DNA of 64,000 bases from NCBI GenBank assembly GCA_030180135.1, contig CM058239.1, positions 74,841,823 to 74,905,822 on the forward strand. Direction: 5' to 3'. Source of the stretch: Orychophragmus violaceus. Its lineage: Eukaryota > Streptophyta > Magnoliopsida > Brassicales > Brassicaceae. Position 1 is the first letter of the stretch. Each line of letters starts with the position of its first letter. The notes under the pieces are model-generated. The model saw only the letters and a program-made list of their open reading frames with translations, did not search any database and had not been told where the DNA came from. Below are positions 35,401-47,001 of this stretch, one piece after another. The position numbers and the translations under genes were made by a program.

Positions 35401-35924
35401 ACAGAGTCACACACCTAAGAAAACTGGACGTTAAAGACGAGGTTGATCATTAATGTAATGATCTAGTGAATGCATATTTGATATGCATTCGATATCAATA
35501 TTATGGGGCAGTGTCGATCGACACAAAGAGTGTGTCGATCGATGCAACTCGCAGATTACCAGATTAATTCAGTTTAATCGTTGGTTAATTCCGTTATGGT
35601 TTAAGTCGACATATATAAGATATATGGTCGACCTAAACTGATTTTAACCTAATTCACAGCCACCAGAACTTGAATAGAAACCTCTGAAGAGATTGGATCT
35701 CTATAGGCACTAGCATCCCTCCTGTCCAGCTTGTGTGCGTGTGGATACCAGTAGAGGCGCAGCATTTGAGGTGCTCTAGATCTCGATTATCTATAAATCT
35801 TCCGCTGCTAATCACCAGGTAATTATGAGATCCCATAGATTCAATTATATGAACCCTAGATCCTAGGCTTGGAATTCAGACAAGGATTGCCTAATTGGAT
35901 TAGGACCTGCTAGAAATTCCTTCA
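35401..35924 (+). repeat. Element G 3' LTR, truncated at its start
   Basis: Matches 22185-22708 of the 5' LTR with about 2 percent difference, including the CGATCG module. The first 155 or so bases are deleted together with the polypurine tract, while the outer end and target duplication are intact, so the loss came after insertion. Confidence 0.88.
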
Positions 35925-35929
35925 ATAAA

Positions 35930-36389
35930 AGGAATAGAAAAACAGGGGTTCGAAAATCTCTTCTCTCTCGAGTACGAGACCAGCCCCAAAATCTCTCAAT
36001 CTATGATAAAGTAAAGCGTAGCCTAAACAAATGGCTAAAAACCCTACCATAATAGTCTAAACACGTTTTGGGCTTCTTTGCAATTATGAGAAACTTCTTG
36101 GCCAAGATGCAAATATCCAAAATCTTCATTAACTCGGCGAGAATCATTAGATCACGAACCGGTCGATCGACGCCAAGGTTGTGTCGATCGATGTTGTGCT
36201 CTGTTATCGCCTATAATTTATTTTTCTCGCATGAACTCTCCAAATAGCTCCAGAATGCGCTATAATGTCAAAATATGCTCCAAACATATCTAAACCTTTA
36301 AAACACATGAAAGGACTCCAAAACACAACAAAAGACTCGATAACAAAGACTTATATCATGGTCAAAAACCCTAAAAACATGATATATCA
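35930..36389 (-). repeat. Element F 5' LTR, outer segment
   Basis: Continues from 22029 and ends CATGATATATCA. It contains a CGATCG module at about 36155-36213 matching that at 11701-11758. Confidence 0.85.
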
Positions 36390-37262
36390 GACCCCTCATG
36401 CCTACAACATCATTATCGATTGGACTGGGAGTGAAAAAATCACTGTCTATCAAACTTTCATGTAGCCAAGTAGAATCAAGTAGGAACAGTGAGATCGAAC
36501 AGCTAAAGGCGCAACTAGATCATATGAGAAACAAAACACATCGCTCACAAGAAAGATAACGGGCACGCAGATCCGACACCCATGAAATATTAAGCTGCTT
36601 ACCTATGAAGGAAGATCGGATACCCGTCAATATCTAGCGGCCTCCATCATCGCAATGGGACGAGCGCAGTTCTCCCCTGAGGAACGCGATGCCGGTTACT
36701 GTCAGCTCTTTGTCAAAAACTTAAGTGGAGCCGCGCTTAACTGGTTCTGACGCTTGAGGTGCACTCCATCGATAACTACCATTAGTTATCGACTTCTATG
36801 CTAAAGCACTACTCTATGTTCATTCAGGATGGAGCGTTAAATGCCGACCTCTGGACAGTAAGTCTGGGACCAAAGAAACCCCTCTGGTCGTACATCGATT
36901 TGTCCAAAATCATTGTCTCCAAGATCTAAGTGACTGATAGCGACGGACTCCCAGCGCTGCACAACACACTCTAGTACGAGTCGCCTTTCCGCGAGGAGTT
37001 GAAAAAGAGGAGACCACAAACGCTGGAAGACGCTCTTCACCGGGAAGCCCTCTTCATCAAGATCGAATAAGAAAGAGGGATGCTCGCTAATAATTTCACT
37101 CTAGCGAAGGAATTAATCGCAAAGGAGAAGGAATCAACTGCAATGGGGAAAGAACCAACTCAAAAGAACCTCGATGAAAAAGGTAAGAAAGCAACAACAT
37201 GCTACGTCGGTGAACAGAAGACGAACCGACAAACGAGTAGCAGCAACGACGCAACATGCTGA
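36390..37262 (+). pseudogene. gag: Element K gag core and C-terminal part (broken)
   Basis: Translations recovered across many stops give a Tat-type gag: IIDWTG-S near the start, LLTYEGRSD..QYL and ERDAGYCQLFVKNLSGAALNWF in the core, PQTLEDALHREALF, then a lysine-rich end. This is the continuation of the gag begun at 3601. The stops (for example just after the NWF segment) show long inactivity. Confidence 0.75.
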
Positions 37263-38789
37263 ATAACCAACAAAACCGGGCATGGAATAAATAGTCCGCA
37301 CTGACGATCAAGAAAAGTCTTTTTGCACTTTTCATCAACGATCCAGACACGACACCACGTAATATCGACACCTACAAAGTCTCCTTCTCGGGGAATACTT
37401 GACAGGAATAACGAACATAACAAATCGGAACGTGCCAACGACACCCCCTGGGAACTAAGAAACGCAACGCCAACCCAAGAACGAAGGAGAACGATTCCGA
37501 CTCGTCCTGGAAAAGAAAGCAAAACAATGTGATATGCAACAAGTATAGCAGGACGATGCCGACATGGAGCCACCAAAACTAGCTCGCGATGATAGCAGGG
37601 AAGGTACACCCCCACCAAGGAGACGCATCAACATGATCATGCGAGGACTCCCTACCTGCAACGACTCAGTGCGCTCGATATTGGCATACTGCCATAATAC
37701 AAACATATAATAGCAATGAAAGAGGAGTTTTGCCGACGAACTAAAAGTCGAAAGCGAAATAACTTTCACTACAGAGGATGAGGAAGGGCTGGATAAGCCG
37801 CATAATGATCCGCTCGTTGTCAAGCTCCCGAAAGACGATTGCGAAGGAACTAAAGTCTTGATCGATACCGGAAGTTCGATCGACCTCATCTTCAAAGAGA
37901 CCTTGCAAAAGATGGAGTTGCAGGACTACAAGATGAAGTGGTCAGAAAAACCTCTCATTGGTTTTGCCGGTGACACGACCACCACAATCGAACGATCAAA
38001 CTACCAGTGTACGTCGGACGGTTAACCAAGGTCGTCAAGTTCCTCGTCATTGACCGACCTGCGATCTACAATTTTATCCTATGAACTTCTTGGATCCACG
38101 CAATGAAAGTGGTACCCCGACTTACCACCAGTGCATAAAATTTCCAACCTCGGGAGGAATCTTCACGCTCCGAGGAAGTCAAAAAATTTCAAGCACATGC
38201 TTAGCGGTAGAGCGCAAGATGCGACAAACATCATGCCTCACAGCTGAACAAAAGAGAGAGACACTGGCACAGGCATACATCCTCAACCAAACAATCACAG
38301 ATCCAACGCCAAAGCAGGTGGATAAGACTCACTCCTCAGCAGAAGAACTATTCTAGCGAGCTCTGACTCCACTTTCAAAATCAAGTATAAAAGCAAGCTC
38401 ATGCTCCCCCAAAAAAAACCAGCTCTATCTCTATAAAAATATATAAGTAAGCGAGATCCGGCTCTAGAATTAGTAAAAAAATCTACGCTCGGCTTGATCC
38501 CTCCTTGGAGGGTACGTGGCAACCTTTACAAGGTTTAATCACCTTAATATTTTCAAATTTCAAATTTCTCTTTTTCAATCATGCTCATACTTCTCAATAC
38601 CTAACATTGACAATTTGGCCAAATGATCAATAAAAAATGTGTCTCATACACAGTGCATCGTGCGCCACACAGTCGATCTCGGCGACCCTAAGCCGGGCCA
38701 GACCCTCATAAGTCCTTAATAGAATAAGTTTAGTAATTCAATCCTCCTTCGCATAACTAAAATTTTAGGACTTCACAGGTTAAGCCGAG
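37263..38789 (+). pseudogene. Element K protease fragment and tail
   Basis: At about 37812-38000 the plus strand encodes a retroviral-type protease segment with active site VLIDTGSSIDLIF (catalytic aspartate about 37864) and a PLIGFAGD flap-like segment. Before and after it only short fragments can be read. From about 38380 to 38789 there is non-coding sequence with no recognisable RT or integrase. The long minus-strand open frames here are shadows of decayed coding sequence. Confidence 0.7.
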
Positions 38790-39315
38790 TGTTGGTACTG
38801 GATTTCCCTCTAGAAAATCCGGCCCATTAACAGTCAAAACAAGGGCCTACAATTATGGTCCCGATCCGTAATCAAGAAAAGAGCTCGACCGCCACGCATT
38901 CTGGGCCCATGCGACCACGATATGACCAAAGCCCAAATGACACCGAAACAAGAAACGATCGAGCTCGAGCTCGATAGAAGAGGATGTAAAGGAAGAACGA
39001 CCTGGTCTTCGTTGGTTAAACCGACTCCCGCGAATCTCGGAAATCGTTGTCACGGCGAGGCCGAAAGATCGGAACAAGAAGATAAGAGTTGAGACTATTT
39101 AAAGGAGAAGTGGAGATTCATTCAAGACATTCCAACCCTAATCAAGAACACTTCGACTAGATAGCTCGATTCTCATACTTTGTACTCTCTTTTCGACTGT
39201 GTTTCTTTCGACATACAACCTCAATAAAGTCTTTGATTCATAGGAAATCTATCTTGTTTCATATAAAAAGTCTAAATCCACGATTGCAAATCCTTGGTGT
39301 GAATCTCCGATCTCA
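38790..39315 (+). repeat. Element L 5' LTR
   Basis: 526 bp, TGTTGGTACTGG to CCGATCTCA. A TATTTAAAG promoter-like box is at 39096-39104. Confidence 0.8.
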
Positions 39316-39319
39316 CCTT

Positions 39320-39337
39320 TGGCGTCGACTGTGGGGA
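39320..39337 (+). other. Element L primer binding site
   Basis: TGGCGTCGACTGTGGGGA, four bases after the LTR. It is a Tat-type site with its last segment intact. Confidence 0.8.
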
Positions 39338-39391
39338 CATTCTATAGCTTTTCCTATCTTAAGAATCAGATCCTAGGTTCGATAGATCTAG

Positions 39392-40832
39392 ATGAATCCC
39401 GACCAATCTGGCTCTCCCAGCGCCACTCCACCAGTCGACCACCCTCAAATGGTCGACGACGTTCCTCAGAACACCACCGGGGTAAGGACCATGGGTCAGA
39501 CCGATGGCGTGTTGACGAGCTCTGCCTCAGTCTCCACGACTTCGGCACCAACCAGCTCAGTCACTCAAACAATCGTGATGAGCTAGACTCCGACAAACGT
39601 TCTGTCAGGAACTAATGATCCGAGCAGGAACTGGGTATGTATGAGAAACGATTCAACTTCCACCCCCGCTCCAGGAGGCGGATCCGGAACGCTCAGGCCT
39701 AACCCGCCACAGCCTCCTGCTCCACCGCGACAAAGTCCGGACGACCTCACTGAAATCCGTTCAATGTTGAACCTGTTGGTAAATCGAACGAGAAGCAATG
39801 AGGAAAATGCCCGGGCCTAAGAGATCGCAAATCGTGCTCTGGCCTCGCAGCTCGATGAACAAGAACGACGCATTAACACCCGTCTCGAAGAGCACCCCAG
39901 TCAAACCCATCGAGGTCGCTCAATACGCGATTTATGACCTCCCATAAGTCCTCCGCCACGAACACGCTTGGACTTCTCCCAGGTGGCATCACCCCCTGGA
40001 ACGTCGGGAAATTTCTCTAGCACGTCGAATAGCGGTTTCCACCTTATAACGACCCCTATTGCGACACCGACTCCATTCAGTTCGAGTTCTATGGTTACGG
40101 ATCCAACCGGATCGGGAAACCGACCATTACCCGGACCACCTCATTTGCCGAGTAATTCCAATATCCGACCGCGGCAACTAGGAGGCTCTGCTTGCGCCTC
40201 GAGCTCGGGACACCCTAACAGATCGAGTTCGATAAAATTCCAAGCGCCACAGATCGACCAGACGAGATCGATTCCAACAATCGATCTCCTCGACCCTGTT
40301 TTCCCCGGGCAAACGTCGAATCAGGCGCAAGCACAGTTCGCGCCTATAGTAGGCGACGAACATGATATGCTAAGGTAATACATCGAGCACGCTAAAGACC
40401 AGTTCGTCAGCTTGAGCCCGAAAGTCCATATGGCAACAAGTGCGGCACCCGACATCGATCGAGTGATCGAGGAAACGCGACAAACGCCGTTCACAGACCG
40501 GATCGCCTTTGCAAGAATCTGGGAAATCAAGAAAACAAAATTTCCAGAATTTTCTGGAAAATCAGACCCCAAAGCCCATATCAGGGCATTCCGGCTGGCA
40601 ATGTCAAGGGTATACCTCGCTGACGAGGAGAGAGAGCCGGCTTTCAGCAGAATCTTCGCCGAAAACCTATCGGGCTCTGCCCTAGAAGTGTTCGCCGGAC
40701 TGGAAGAGAGATCTATCGATAACTTCACCAAGTTCATGACGGCTTTCCTCAAACAATACTCCGTCTTTATCGAGGTAAAGACTACCGAGGCAGCCTTATT
40801 TGGCGTCTCTCAAAAATCCGACGAAACACTTC
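39392..40832 (+). pseudogene. gag: Element L gag, first part
   Basis: Frame from ATG 39392 (MNPDQSGSPSA) kept in phase to the M insertion, with a handful of stops (for example TAG near 39584 and TAA 40376-40378). The first 330 or so codons are low-complexity, rich in S, T, P and Q. The capsid-like core follows at about 40520-40832: KFPEFSGKSDPKAHIRAF, then FAENLSGSALEVFAGL and FLKQYSVFIEVK. After M the same frame continues at 47566. Confidence 0.8.
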
Positions 40833-41625
40833 TGATGAGGACATTGACTCAAGCATTGACTCAAGCGTAGAGATACGTCAAGAAGACCTAGAAGAAGTAC
40901 CTGCTGCTCAAGACGTGACGACCATGAGAGATCCTCCAAGGACAAGATCAGGAACTAGAAGACTCAGAGCACTGTTCAACACGTCCATTCAGAGTCTCCT
41001 AGCTCAAGATTATCAAGTGGAGCGTGTAGAAGATCAAATGAAGACAATTGAAGACTCGATGATGATCTTCTCAATTCAGCCTACTTAGGCCCAACCATGG
41101 ACTTCAATTCATATATTGTGTTTGTTCATTTTGCAGGTCCAAGTATTACATTAGTTGTCTGAGTCAGAGTCTGTATTAGTCGTTAAGTGAGTCAAGTTTC
41201 CCTGTATTACTTTTAAGTCGGACCATAGGATATTTTAGTATTTAGTAGCCGTTGTAATTAGGTTTTCTGCCCTAGAAGGCAACAGCTGCACGATCCCCTT
41301 TATAAGGATCCTTAGCAGCCGTGTATCATTTACCAAGTATCAATACAATAACGCAGTTCTTCTTCTTTGAGAGAAAACACCTTTCGAATTCTAAGCTTTC
41401 TTGTGAGTCATATCAAGCGACCTTAGATTCAGTCTTATCACAAGATCCTTCATCTCTTGTGTGGCGACAATCAATCCATCTTCTATCCATTCAATCATCT
41501 CACGTTCATTCTAAGGAGTCTAGAGACCCGAGGTTTGAATCCATCTTACCACAATATCACCCACGATCTAGAATAGAGAGACCTCAGTCCCTGTTCTACG
41601 TCAAACACGCTTCCATCTTGCATCA
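40833..41625 (+). repeat. Element M 5' LTR (27-base deletion)
   Basis: 793 bp, TGATGAGGACATTG to TTGCATCA. Compared with the 3' LTR it lacks 27 bases near 41092. The missing segment and the flank both end in GAC, pointing to deletion between short direct repeats. Confidence 0.93.
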
Positions 41626-42397
41626 TCTGGTATCAGAGCCGAAAGGTTCCTAGATCAGGTGTATCTATCCCTTTTCCTTTCGGTCTCTTTGCAATCTAGT
41701 TCATAGCTTTCGATTTTTACATTCAAAAAAAAAAAAAAAAAAACCATAAACAGTCTTTTGTTTCATTGTGATCTACATCCTTGATTCAAGTTAGGACTCG
41801 CTTCTTTGTGCTTGAGCCAATAAGCGAAACTCTCTTGACAATCTTAAGGTTCTAGATTCCACACTTTTCTTTTCTTGCACTCGTTTTCAACTTTCAAAAA
41901 AAAAAAAAAAAATTTTGCTTTGTGTTCTTGATTAAGTTCTTAATATTTGCTTTCAAAAAAAAAAAAAGATTTACGAAGAAGAAGAAGTGTGACCTTTTGA
42001 TCCGATTTTTCCATTTGAATTTTGGTTCAAAGGTGTTCATTTCCTTTTCCAAAGATTTCGAAAATATTTTCCATATTTTAAGATTTTCTAGTTCCTATTT
42101 TTACTAAATCTCGTTTTCAAAAAAAAAAAAAAAAAGAAAGTTTTCCAAATCTTTTCAAATTTCTAAAGATCTCCTATATTTAGTCAAATCGGTTTACAAC
42201 CTTCCAAAATCCTTTTTGTCAAAACCGAGCGTTATTCTTATTGACTTGTAACCGAGCCATCTCTTGTGTCAGTCCTTGACGCATCGCTTGTATCACAAGT
42301 TATCATAGGTTTGCTTAGGATCTTTCTTCTTATTTTGTGCCTTTTGTTCCCTAGTCACTTGATCGCTTGCTCTAGTGTGTGTAGGAACAGGAACCCA
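41626..42397 (+). other. Element M leader and primer binding site
   Basis: TGGTATCAGAGCCG at 41628-41641 is the tRNA-Met primer site. The leader up to the gag start contains four long A-runs (for example near 41725, 41897 and 42118) and no gene. An in-frame extension upstream of the chosen gag ATG exists but is not conserved-looking. Confidence 0.85.
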
Positions 42398-43057
42398 ATG
42401 GCAGGAGAACAAGTAGACCCTAATGCGACTCTGCTAGAAGCGCTCCAAGCCTTGAGGAATGACTTGTCGGCTCAGATCGGACGGATTGATCAAAGGGTTG
42501 GACGACTAGAACTTCCAAGGAATGATGAGCAGTCGGATGATGATGAGAGTGAGAATACTCTGAATGCAGGAGCAGGAGGGAGGAACCGAGATCATCAACA
42601 TCACCGCCGTGATCGCCAACCACAACAAGAGGTAAACCGCAACTTTGCAAAATATTTGAAACTAACTGTGCCAACTTTTGCAGGTAGGGTTAACCCGGAA
42701 GCATACCTTGATTGGGAGAGGCGTATGGAGTGCATCTTTGACTACTACGAGTACAATGACCAGAAGAAGATAGCTCTAGCTTCGGCTCAACTCACGGACC
42801 ATGCCTTAACTTGGTGGGACAGAGAAGTCCAAGACCGTAGGCGAAACAACTTTGAGCGGATCACAACCTGGGCAGCCATTAAGTACAACTTCAGGAGGCG
42901 CTTTGTGCCACCTCATTACCACAGAGATATGCAAAAGCAGTTCAAGCAGCTGTCACAGAAGAACAAGAGTGTTGAGGAGTACTACGAAGAGTTTGAACAA
43001 CTCAAGAACCGGATGGCGTTGGACGAGAGTGAAGAAGTTCTCATGGCCATTTCATAG
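42398..43057 (+). CDS. gag: Element M gag, capsid region
   Basis: The start at 42398 (MAGEQVDPNATLLEAL) is preferred over an upstream in-frame ATG because the residues before it are hydrophobic and leader-derived. Features in order: a short coiled coil (LRNDLSAQIGRIDQRVGRL), an acidic stretch, an arginine/histidine-rich stretch and a retro-gag domain (AYLDWERRMECIFDYY ... LTWWDREV ... FRRRFVPPHYHRDMQKQF ... SVEEYYEEFEQLKNRM). The frame ends at 43057 because of a one-base shift. The zinc knuckle (CFKCQGKGHYARDC, 43348-43389) lies in the next frame. Intact relatives have gag and pol as one frame. Confidence 0.9.
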   Translation: MAGEQVDPNATLLEALQALRNDLSAQIGRIDQRVGRLELPRNDEQSDDDESENTLNAGAGGRNRDHQHHRRDRQPQQEVNRNFAKYLKLTVPTFAGRVNPEAYLDWERRMECIFDYYEYNDQKKIALASAQLTDHALTWWDREVQDRRRNNFERITTWAAIKYNFRRRFVPPHYHRDMQKQFKQLSQKNKSVEEYYEEFEQLKNRMALDESEEVLMAIS

Positions 43058-46000
43058 ATGGACTGAATGACCGGATTGCTAGAAAGGTAGAACGTCAACC
43101 TTGTCATGATCTTAATGATTTGTTGCATGCAGCCGTGCAGGCTGAACAAGGAATCAAGAGAAAGACAGCGGCAGCGAGTCACTCAAGACCTAGCTCATGG
43201 AGTGCACCGCAAGCTAAGAACCTTGACAAAGGCAAGACTGTTGCCTCAGGTTCCCAAGATAAGAGGTCAGCTTATGACGCTCCAAGGAACAACCGTACTG
43301 ACTCAGGTAAGTCTTCAACCACTAATACAAGAGCGCGAGATATAACTTGTTTCAAGTGTCAGGGTAAAGGTCACTATGCACGAGATTGTCCAAATCAGCG
43401 AGTTATGATCTTAACACCTGATGGAGGATATGAGTCTCAAGATGAAGAGGGACACCTTGAAGCTGCGGATTCCGAAGAGGAAGTAGCAATTCCCGAGACA
43501 GGAGAGATGTTAGTTGTTTTCAGGGCATTGAGTGCCTTGAGTGACCCAGACACCATCCAGAGAGAAAACTTGTTTTTCACTCGATGTTCAGTTCAGAACA
43601 AGGTATGTAGTCTCATAATTGATGGTGGATCTTGTACTAATGCTGCTAGCAAGATTATGGTGGAAAAGCTAGGTTTGAAGACAACCCAACATCCGAGGCC
43701 ATACCGCCTTAGATGGTTAGATTCAAGCACCGAGATCAGGATACATGAGCAAGTCCTGATTCAGTTCAAGATAGGGAAGTATGAGGATGAAGTCTTGTGC
43801 GATGTTGTCCCAATGCAAGTAGGCCATATGCTTCTCGGCAGACCATGGCAATTTGATAGAGAAGTCATACACAACGGACGCACCAATACTCATTCCTTCA
43901 CGCATGACAAGCGCAAATTCCAGCTTGCTCCATTATCCCCTCAAGAGGTACATGAGATGCAATCCAAATTTGCTGCCGAGGCTAAGGTAAGTAAAACTAA
44001 CCTTTACATCACTCCTAGTACTGTCTATAAGGCTTTAGAGCGAAAAGAAACGGTGCTACTAATGGTATTTAGAGATGTGTTGATTACAGGATCACAGGAT
44101 AATGTGCTTGTACCAGAGATTGTATCACTGCTTGACAGATACAAAGATGTGTTCCCTGAAGAGATACCGGCTGGGTTACCGCCTATTAGAGGAATAGAGC
44201 ATCAGATTGATCTAGTTCCCGGTGTACCATTGCCCAACCGTCCAGCTTACCGTATGAACCCAATAGGAACTAAGGAGTTGGAGAAGCAGATTCAAGACTT
44301 AATGGAGAAAGGTTACATTAGAGAAAGCTTGAGTCCGTGTGCTGTACCAGTTCTCTTAGTGCCAAAGAAAGATGGAACTTGGAGGATGTGTGTAGACTGC
44401 AGAGCAATCAACAACATCACCATAAAATATCGACATCCAATTCCAAGGTTAGATGATATGCTTGATGAACTATCTGGATCTAATGTGTTTTCGAAGATTG
44501 ATCTTAGGAGTGGATACCACCAAGTAAGAATGAAAGAAGGTGACGAATGGAAGACTGCTTTCAAGACTAAGCAGGGGCTATACGAGTGGTTGGTCATGCC
44601 ATTTGGTCTAACCAATGCACCCAGCACCTTCATGAGGTTAATGAACCAGGTTCTAAGAGCTTACATCAGTAAATTTGTAGTAGTTTACTTTGATGATATA
44701 TTGGTTTATAGCAAATCGTTTGAGGATCACCAGAAGCATCTTGAGCTAGTCCTTGACACACTTCGAAAAGAAAGCCTATATGGTAATCTTAAGAAGTGCT
44801 CCTTTTGTACTAATGAAGTGGTTTTCTTAGGTTTTGTTGTCAGTTCCAAAGGGTTACAGGTTGATCAAGAGAAGATCAAAGCAATCCAAGAATGTCCGAG
44901 ACCAAACAACATAGGTCAAGTCAGGAGCTTCCACGGATTGGCGAGCTTCTACCGGCGTTTTGTCAAAGATTTCAGTACTATAGCCGCCCCTCTCACTGCT
45001 GTGATCAAGAAGGACGTAGCATTTCAGTGGGGATCAGCTCAAGAGGACGCGTTCAACAGACTCAAGGATCGTTTGACGCATGCACCAGTTTTGGTATTAC
45101 CTGATTTTAACAAAACTTTTGAGGTTGAATGTGATGCTTCAGGCTTAGGTATTGGAGCCGTGCTAACTCAAGGAGGGCGTCCAGTAGCCTACTTCAGTGA
45201 GAAACTAAGTGGAGCCAGCTTGAACTACCCAACGTACGACAAGGAACTCTATGCGCTAGTGAGGTCGTTGGAGACATGGCAGCACTATCTTCTGTCCAAG
45301 GAGTTTGTCATACATACTGATCATGAGACTTTGAAGCACCTTAGAGGACAAACGACACTGAAGAGAAGACATGCTAAGTGGATGGAGTTTGTAGAAGCAT
45401 TCCCATATGTGATAAAGTATAAGAAGGGCAAAGAGAATGTTGTGGCTGACGCACTCTCAAGGCGACACATGCTGATCACAACTTTGGAGGCTAAGGTCTT
45501 AGGGTTTGAACACCTTAAGGATGCATATAAGGATGACCCAGACTTCGGTTCAGTCTATCAAGATTGTACCACCGCCCCAACAGGTTCCTTCTACTTACAT
45601 AATGGTTATTTGTTTAGGGAAAAACGTTTGTGTGTTCCACAGGGTTCTATGCGAGACTTGTTGATCAAGGAAGCACATGGTGGTGGACTCATGGGACATT
45701 TTGGAGTGGATAAGACTCTGAGCGTTTTGGTAGAACACTTCTTTTGGCCTCACCTCAAGAAGGATGTGGAACGATTCTGTTCCAAGTGTGTCACTTGCCT
45801 CAAAGCCAAATCCAGGTCACATCCACATGGTTTATATATGCCACTTCCTATTCCTAGTATGCCTTGGGTTGATATATCAATGGACTTTGTCTTAGGCTTA
45901 CCCAAAATCCGAGGAAAGGATTCTATTTTTGTTGTAGTGGACAGGTTCTCAAAGATGGCACATTTCATTCCCTGTGCCAAGACTAATGATGCCACTCAAA

Positions 46001-47001
46001 CTGCTGAGTTATTCTTTAAAGAAGTAGTACGCTTACATGGGATCCCGAGAACTATTGTTTCTGACCGAGACACGAAGTTTCTGAGTCACTTCTGGAGAGT
46101 TCTTTGGAGGAAGCTAGGAACCAAGCTACTCTTCTCAACAACTTGTCATCCACAAACTGATGGACAAACTGAGGTTGTAAACAGAACTCTATCTACTCTC
46201 TTAAGAGCCACGGTTGGTAAGAACTTACGGAATTGGTTAGATTGTATTCCATATGTTGAGTTTGCTTATAATCATGCTAACCATTCTACTACTAAGTTGT
46301 CACCTTTTGAGATTGTCTATGGATTTCAGCCAGAAACCCCTTTAGATCTTGTTCCTTTGCCGCCATTAGATGTTACTAATCAGGATGGAGAATCAAAGGC
46401 TGAGTTAATCAAGAAACTGCATCAGAAGGTGAAGGCCAACATAGAGGAAAGGACGGCCAAGTACAAGAAGGCTGCTGACAAAGGGAGAAAGGAGCTCATC
46501 TTCAATCCAGGAGATTGGGTGTGGGTTCACATGCGTACAAAGAGGTTCCCAAACCAGAGGAAGTCCAAGCTAGCGCCAAGAGGATCTGGACCATTTCGAG
46601 TGCTGGAGAGAGTCAACAACAACGCCTATAAGCTGGATCTGCCAGGTGAGTTGACCATTTCACCAGTGTTCAATGTTGCTGACTTGCTTCCTTATAATGC
46701 AGATGATGGAATTCTGAGGTCAGAATCTTCTCAAGAGGGAGGGAATGATGAGGACATTGACTCAAGCATTGACTCAAGCGTAGAGATACGTCAAGAAGAC
46801 CTAGAAGAAGTACCTGCTGCTCAAGATGTGACGACCATGAGAGATCCTCCAAGGACAAGATCAGGAACTAGAAGACTCAGAGCACTGTTCAACACGTCCA
46901 TTCAGAGTCTCCTAGCTCAAGATTATCAAGTGGAGCGTGTAGAAGATCAAATGAAGACAATTGAAGACTCGATGATGATCTTCTCAATTCAGCCTACTTA
47001 G
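43049..47001 (+). CDS. pol: Element M pol: zinc knuckle, protease, RT, RNase H, integrase
   Basis: An open frame reaching 47001; from its first ATG at 43120 it is 1293 codons. Residue numbers count from there: CCHC knuckle 77-90; protease IIDGGS with Asp168; RT 345-570 with YFDD 523-526; RNase H about 668-780 with CDASG and HTDHE; integrase zinc finger His853, His860, Cys890, Cys893; integrase core Asp922 (MDFVLGLP), Asp982 (VSDRD), Glu1018 (DGQTEVVNR); a GPF-V-N-AY module about 1150-1200; and a tail of 85 or so residues from the 3' LTR. All catalytic residues are present. It would cut the polyprotein, copy the RNA and integrate the cDNA. Only the upstream frameshift parts it from gag. Confidence 0.93.
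46733..46745 (+). other. Element M polypurine tract
   Basis: AAGAGGGAGGGAA immediately before the TGATGAGG start of the 3' LTR, inside the pol reading frame. Confidence 0.88.

Larger units (their letters stand above)
22030..35924 (+). mobile_element. Element G: Ty1/copia retrotransposon, inactivated and split by element H
   Basis: Exact target duplication ATAAA (22025-22029 and 35925-35929). It has a 679-bp 5' LTR, a tRNA-Met primer site, a long leader, a gag frame open until H, then decayed protease, integrase and RT pieces in copia order, and a 3' LTR that has lost its first 155 or so bases. CGATCG foldback modules occur in both LTRs, five times in the leader and twice within pol. LTR divergence is about 2 percent. 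Confidence 0.9.
4055..36389 (-). mobile_element. Element F: Athila-like Ty3 retrotransposon encoding only gag-protease, split three times
   Basis: On the minus strand F has a 5' LTR at the right (21319-22029 plus 35930-36389), a tRNA-Asp primer site, a broken gag-protease reading frame (21071 down to 13236, interrupted by E), a non-coding tail and a 3' LTR at the left (4055-4956 plus 11664-11936). Both LTRs reconstruct to about 1170 bp. Flanks are GACCA and GACCC, a 4-of-5 target duplication. No RT, RNase H or integrase lies between the protease and the tail. Its LTRs differ by several percent by eye, making F the oldest well-defined copy. Confidence 0.85.
3300..38789 (+). mobile_element. Element K: old Tat-like Ty3/gypsy retrotransposon, split by element F
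   Basis: Visible parts are a likely 5' LTR end near 3545, a decayed primer site at 3548, a broken gag start (3601-4054), then after element F the rest of gag (36390-37262), an aspartic protease fragment (near 37810-38030) and a 3' tail. The gag and protease resemble the Tat lineage. No RT or integrase remains within the window. The left LTR boundary is uncertain, and the right limit is where element L begins. Many stop codons show it is ancient; every other element of the left pile sits inside it. Confidence 0.6.

Noticed and set aside
37096..37895. Long minus-strand frames of 91 to 146 codons
   Set aside because: They are shadows of element K's decayed gag-protease region, which is identified on the plus strand by protease and gag motifs.
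43040..43060. Programmed -1 frameshift between gag and pol of M
   Set aside because: No slippery heptamer or obvious downstream pseudoknot, and the related element J has gag and pol in the same frame. A one-base deletion or assembly error is simpler.
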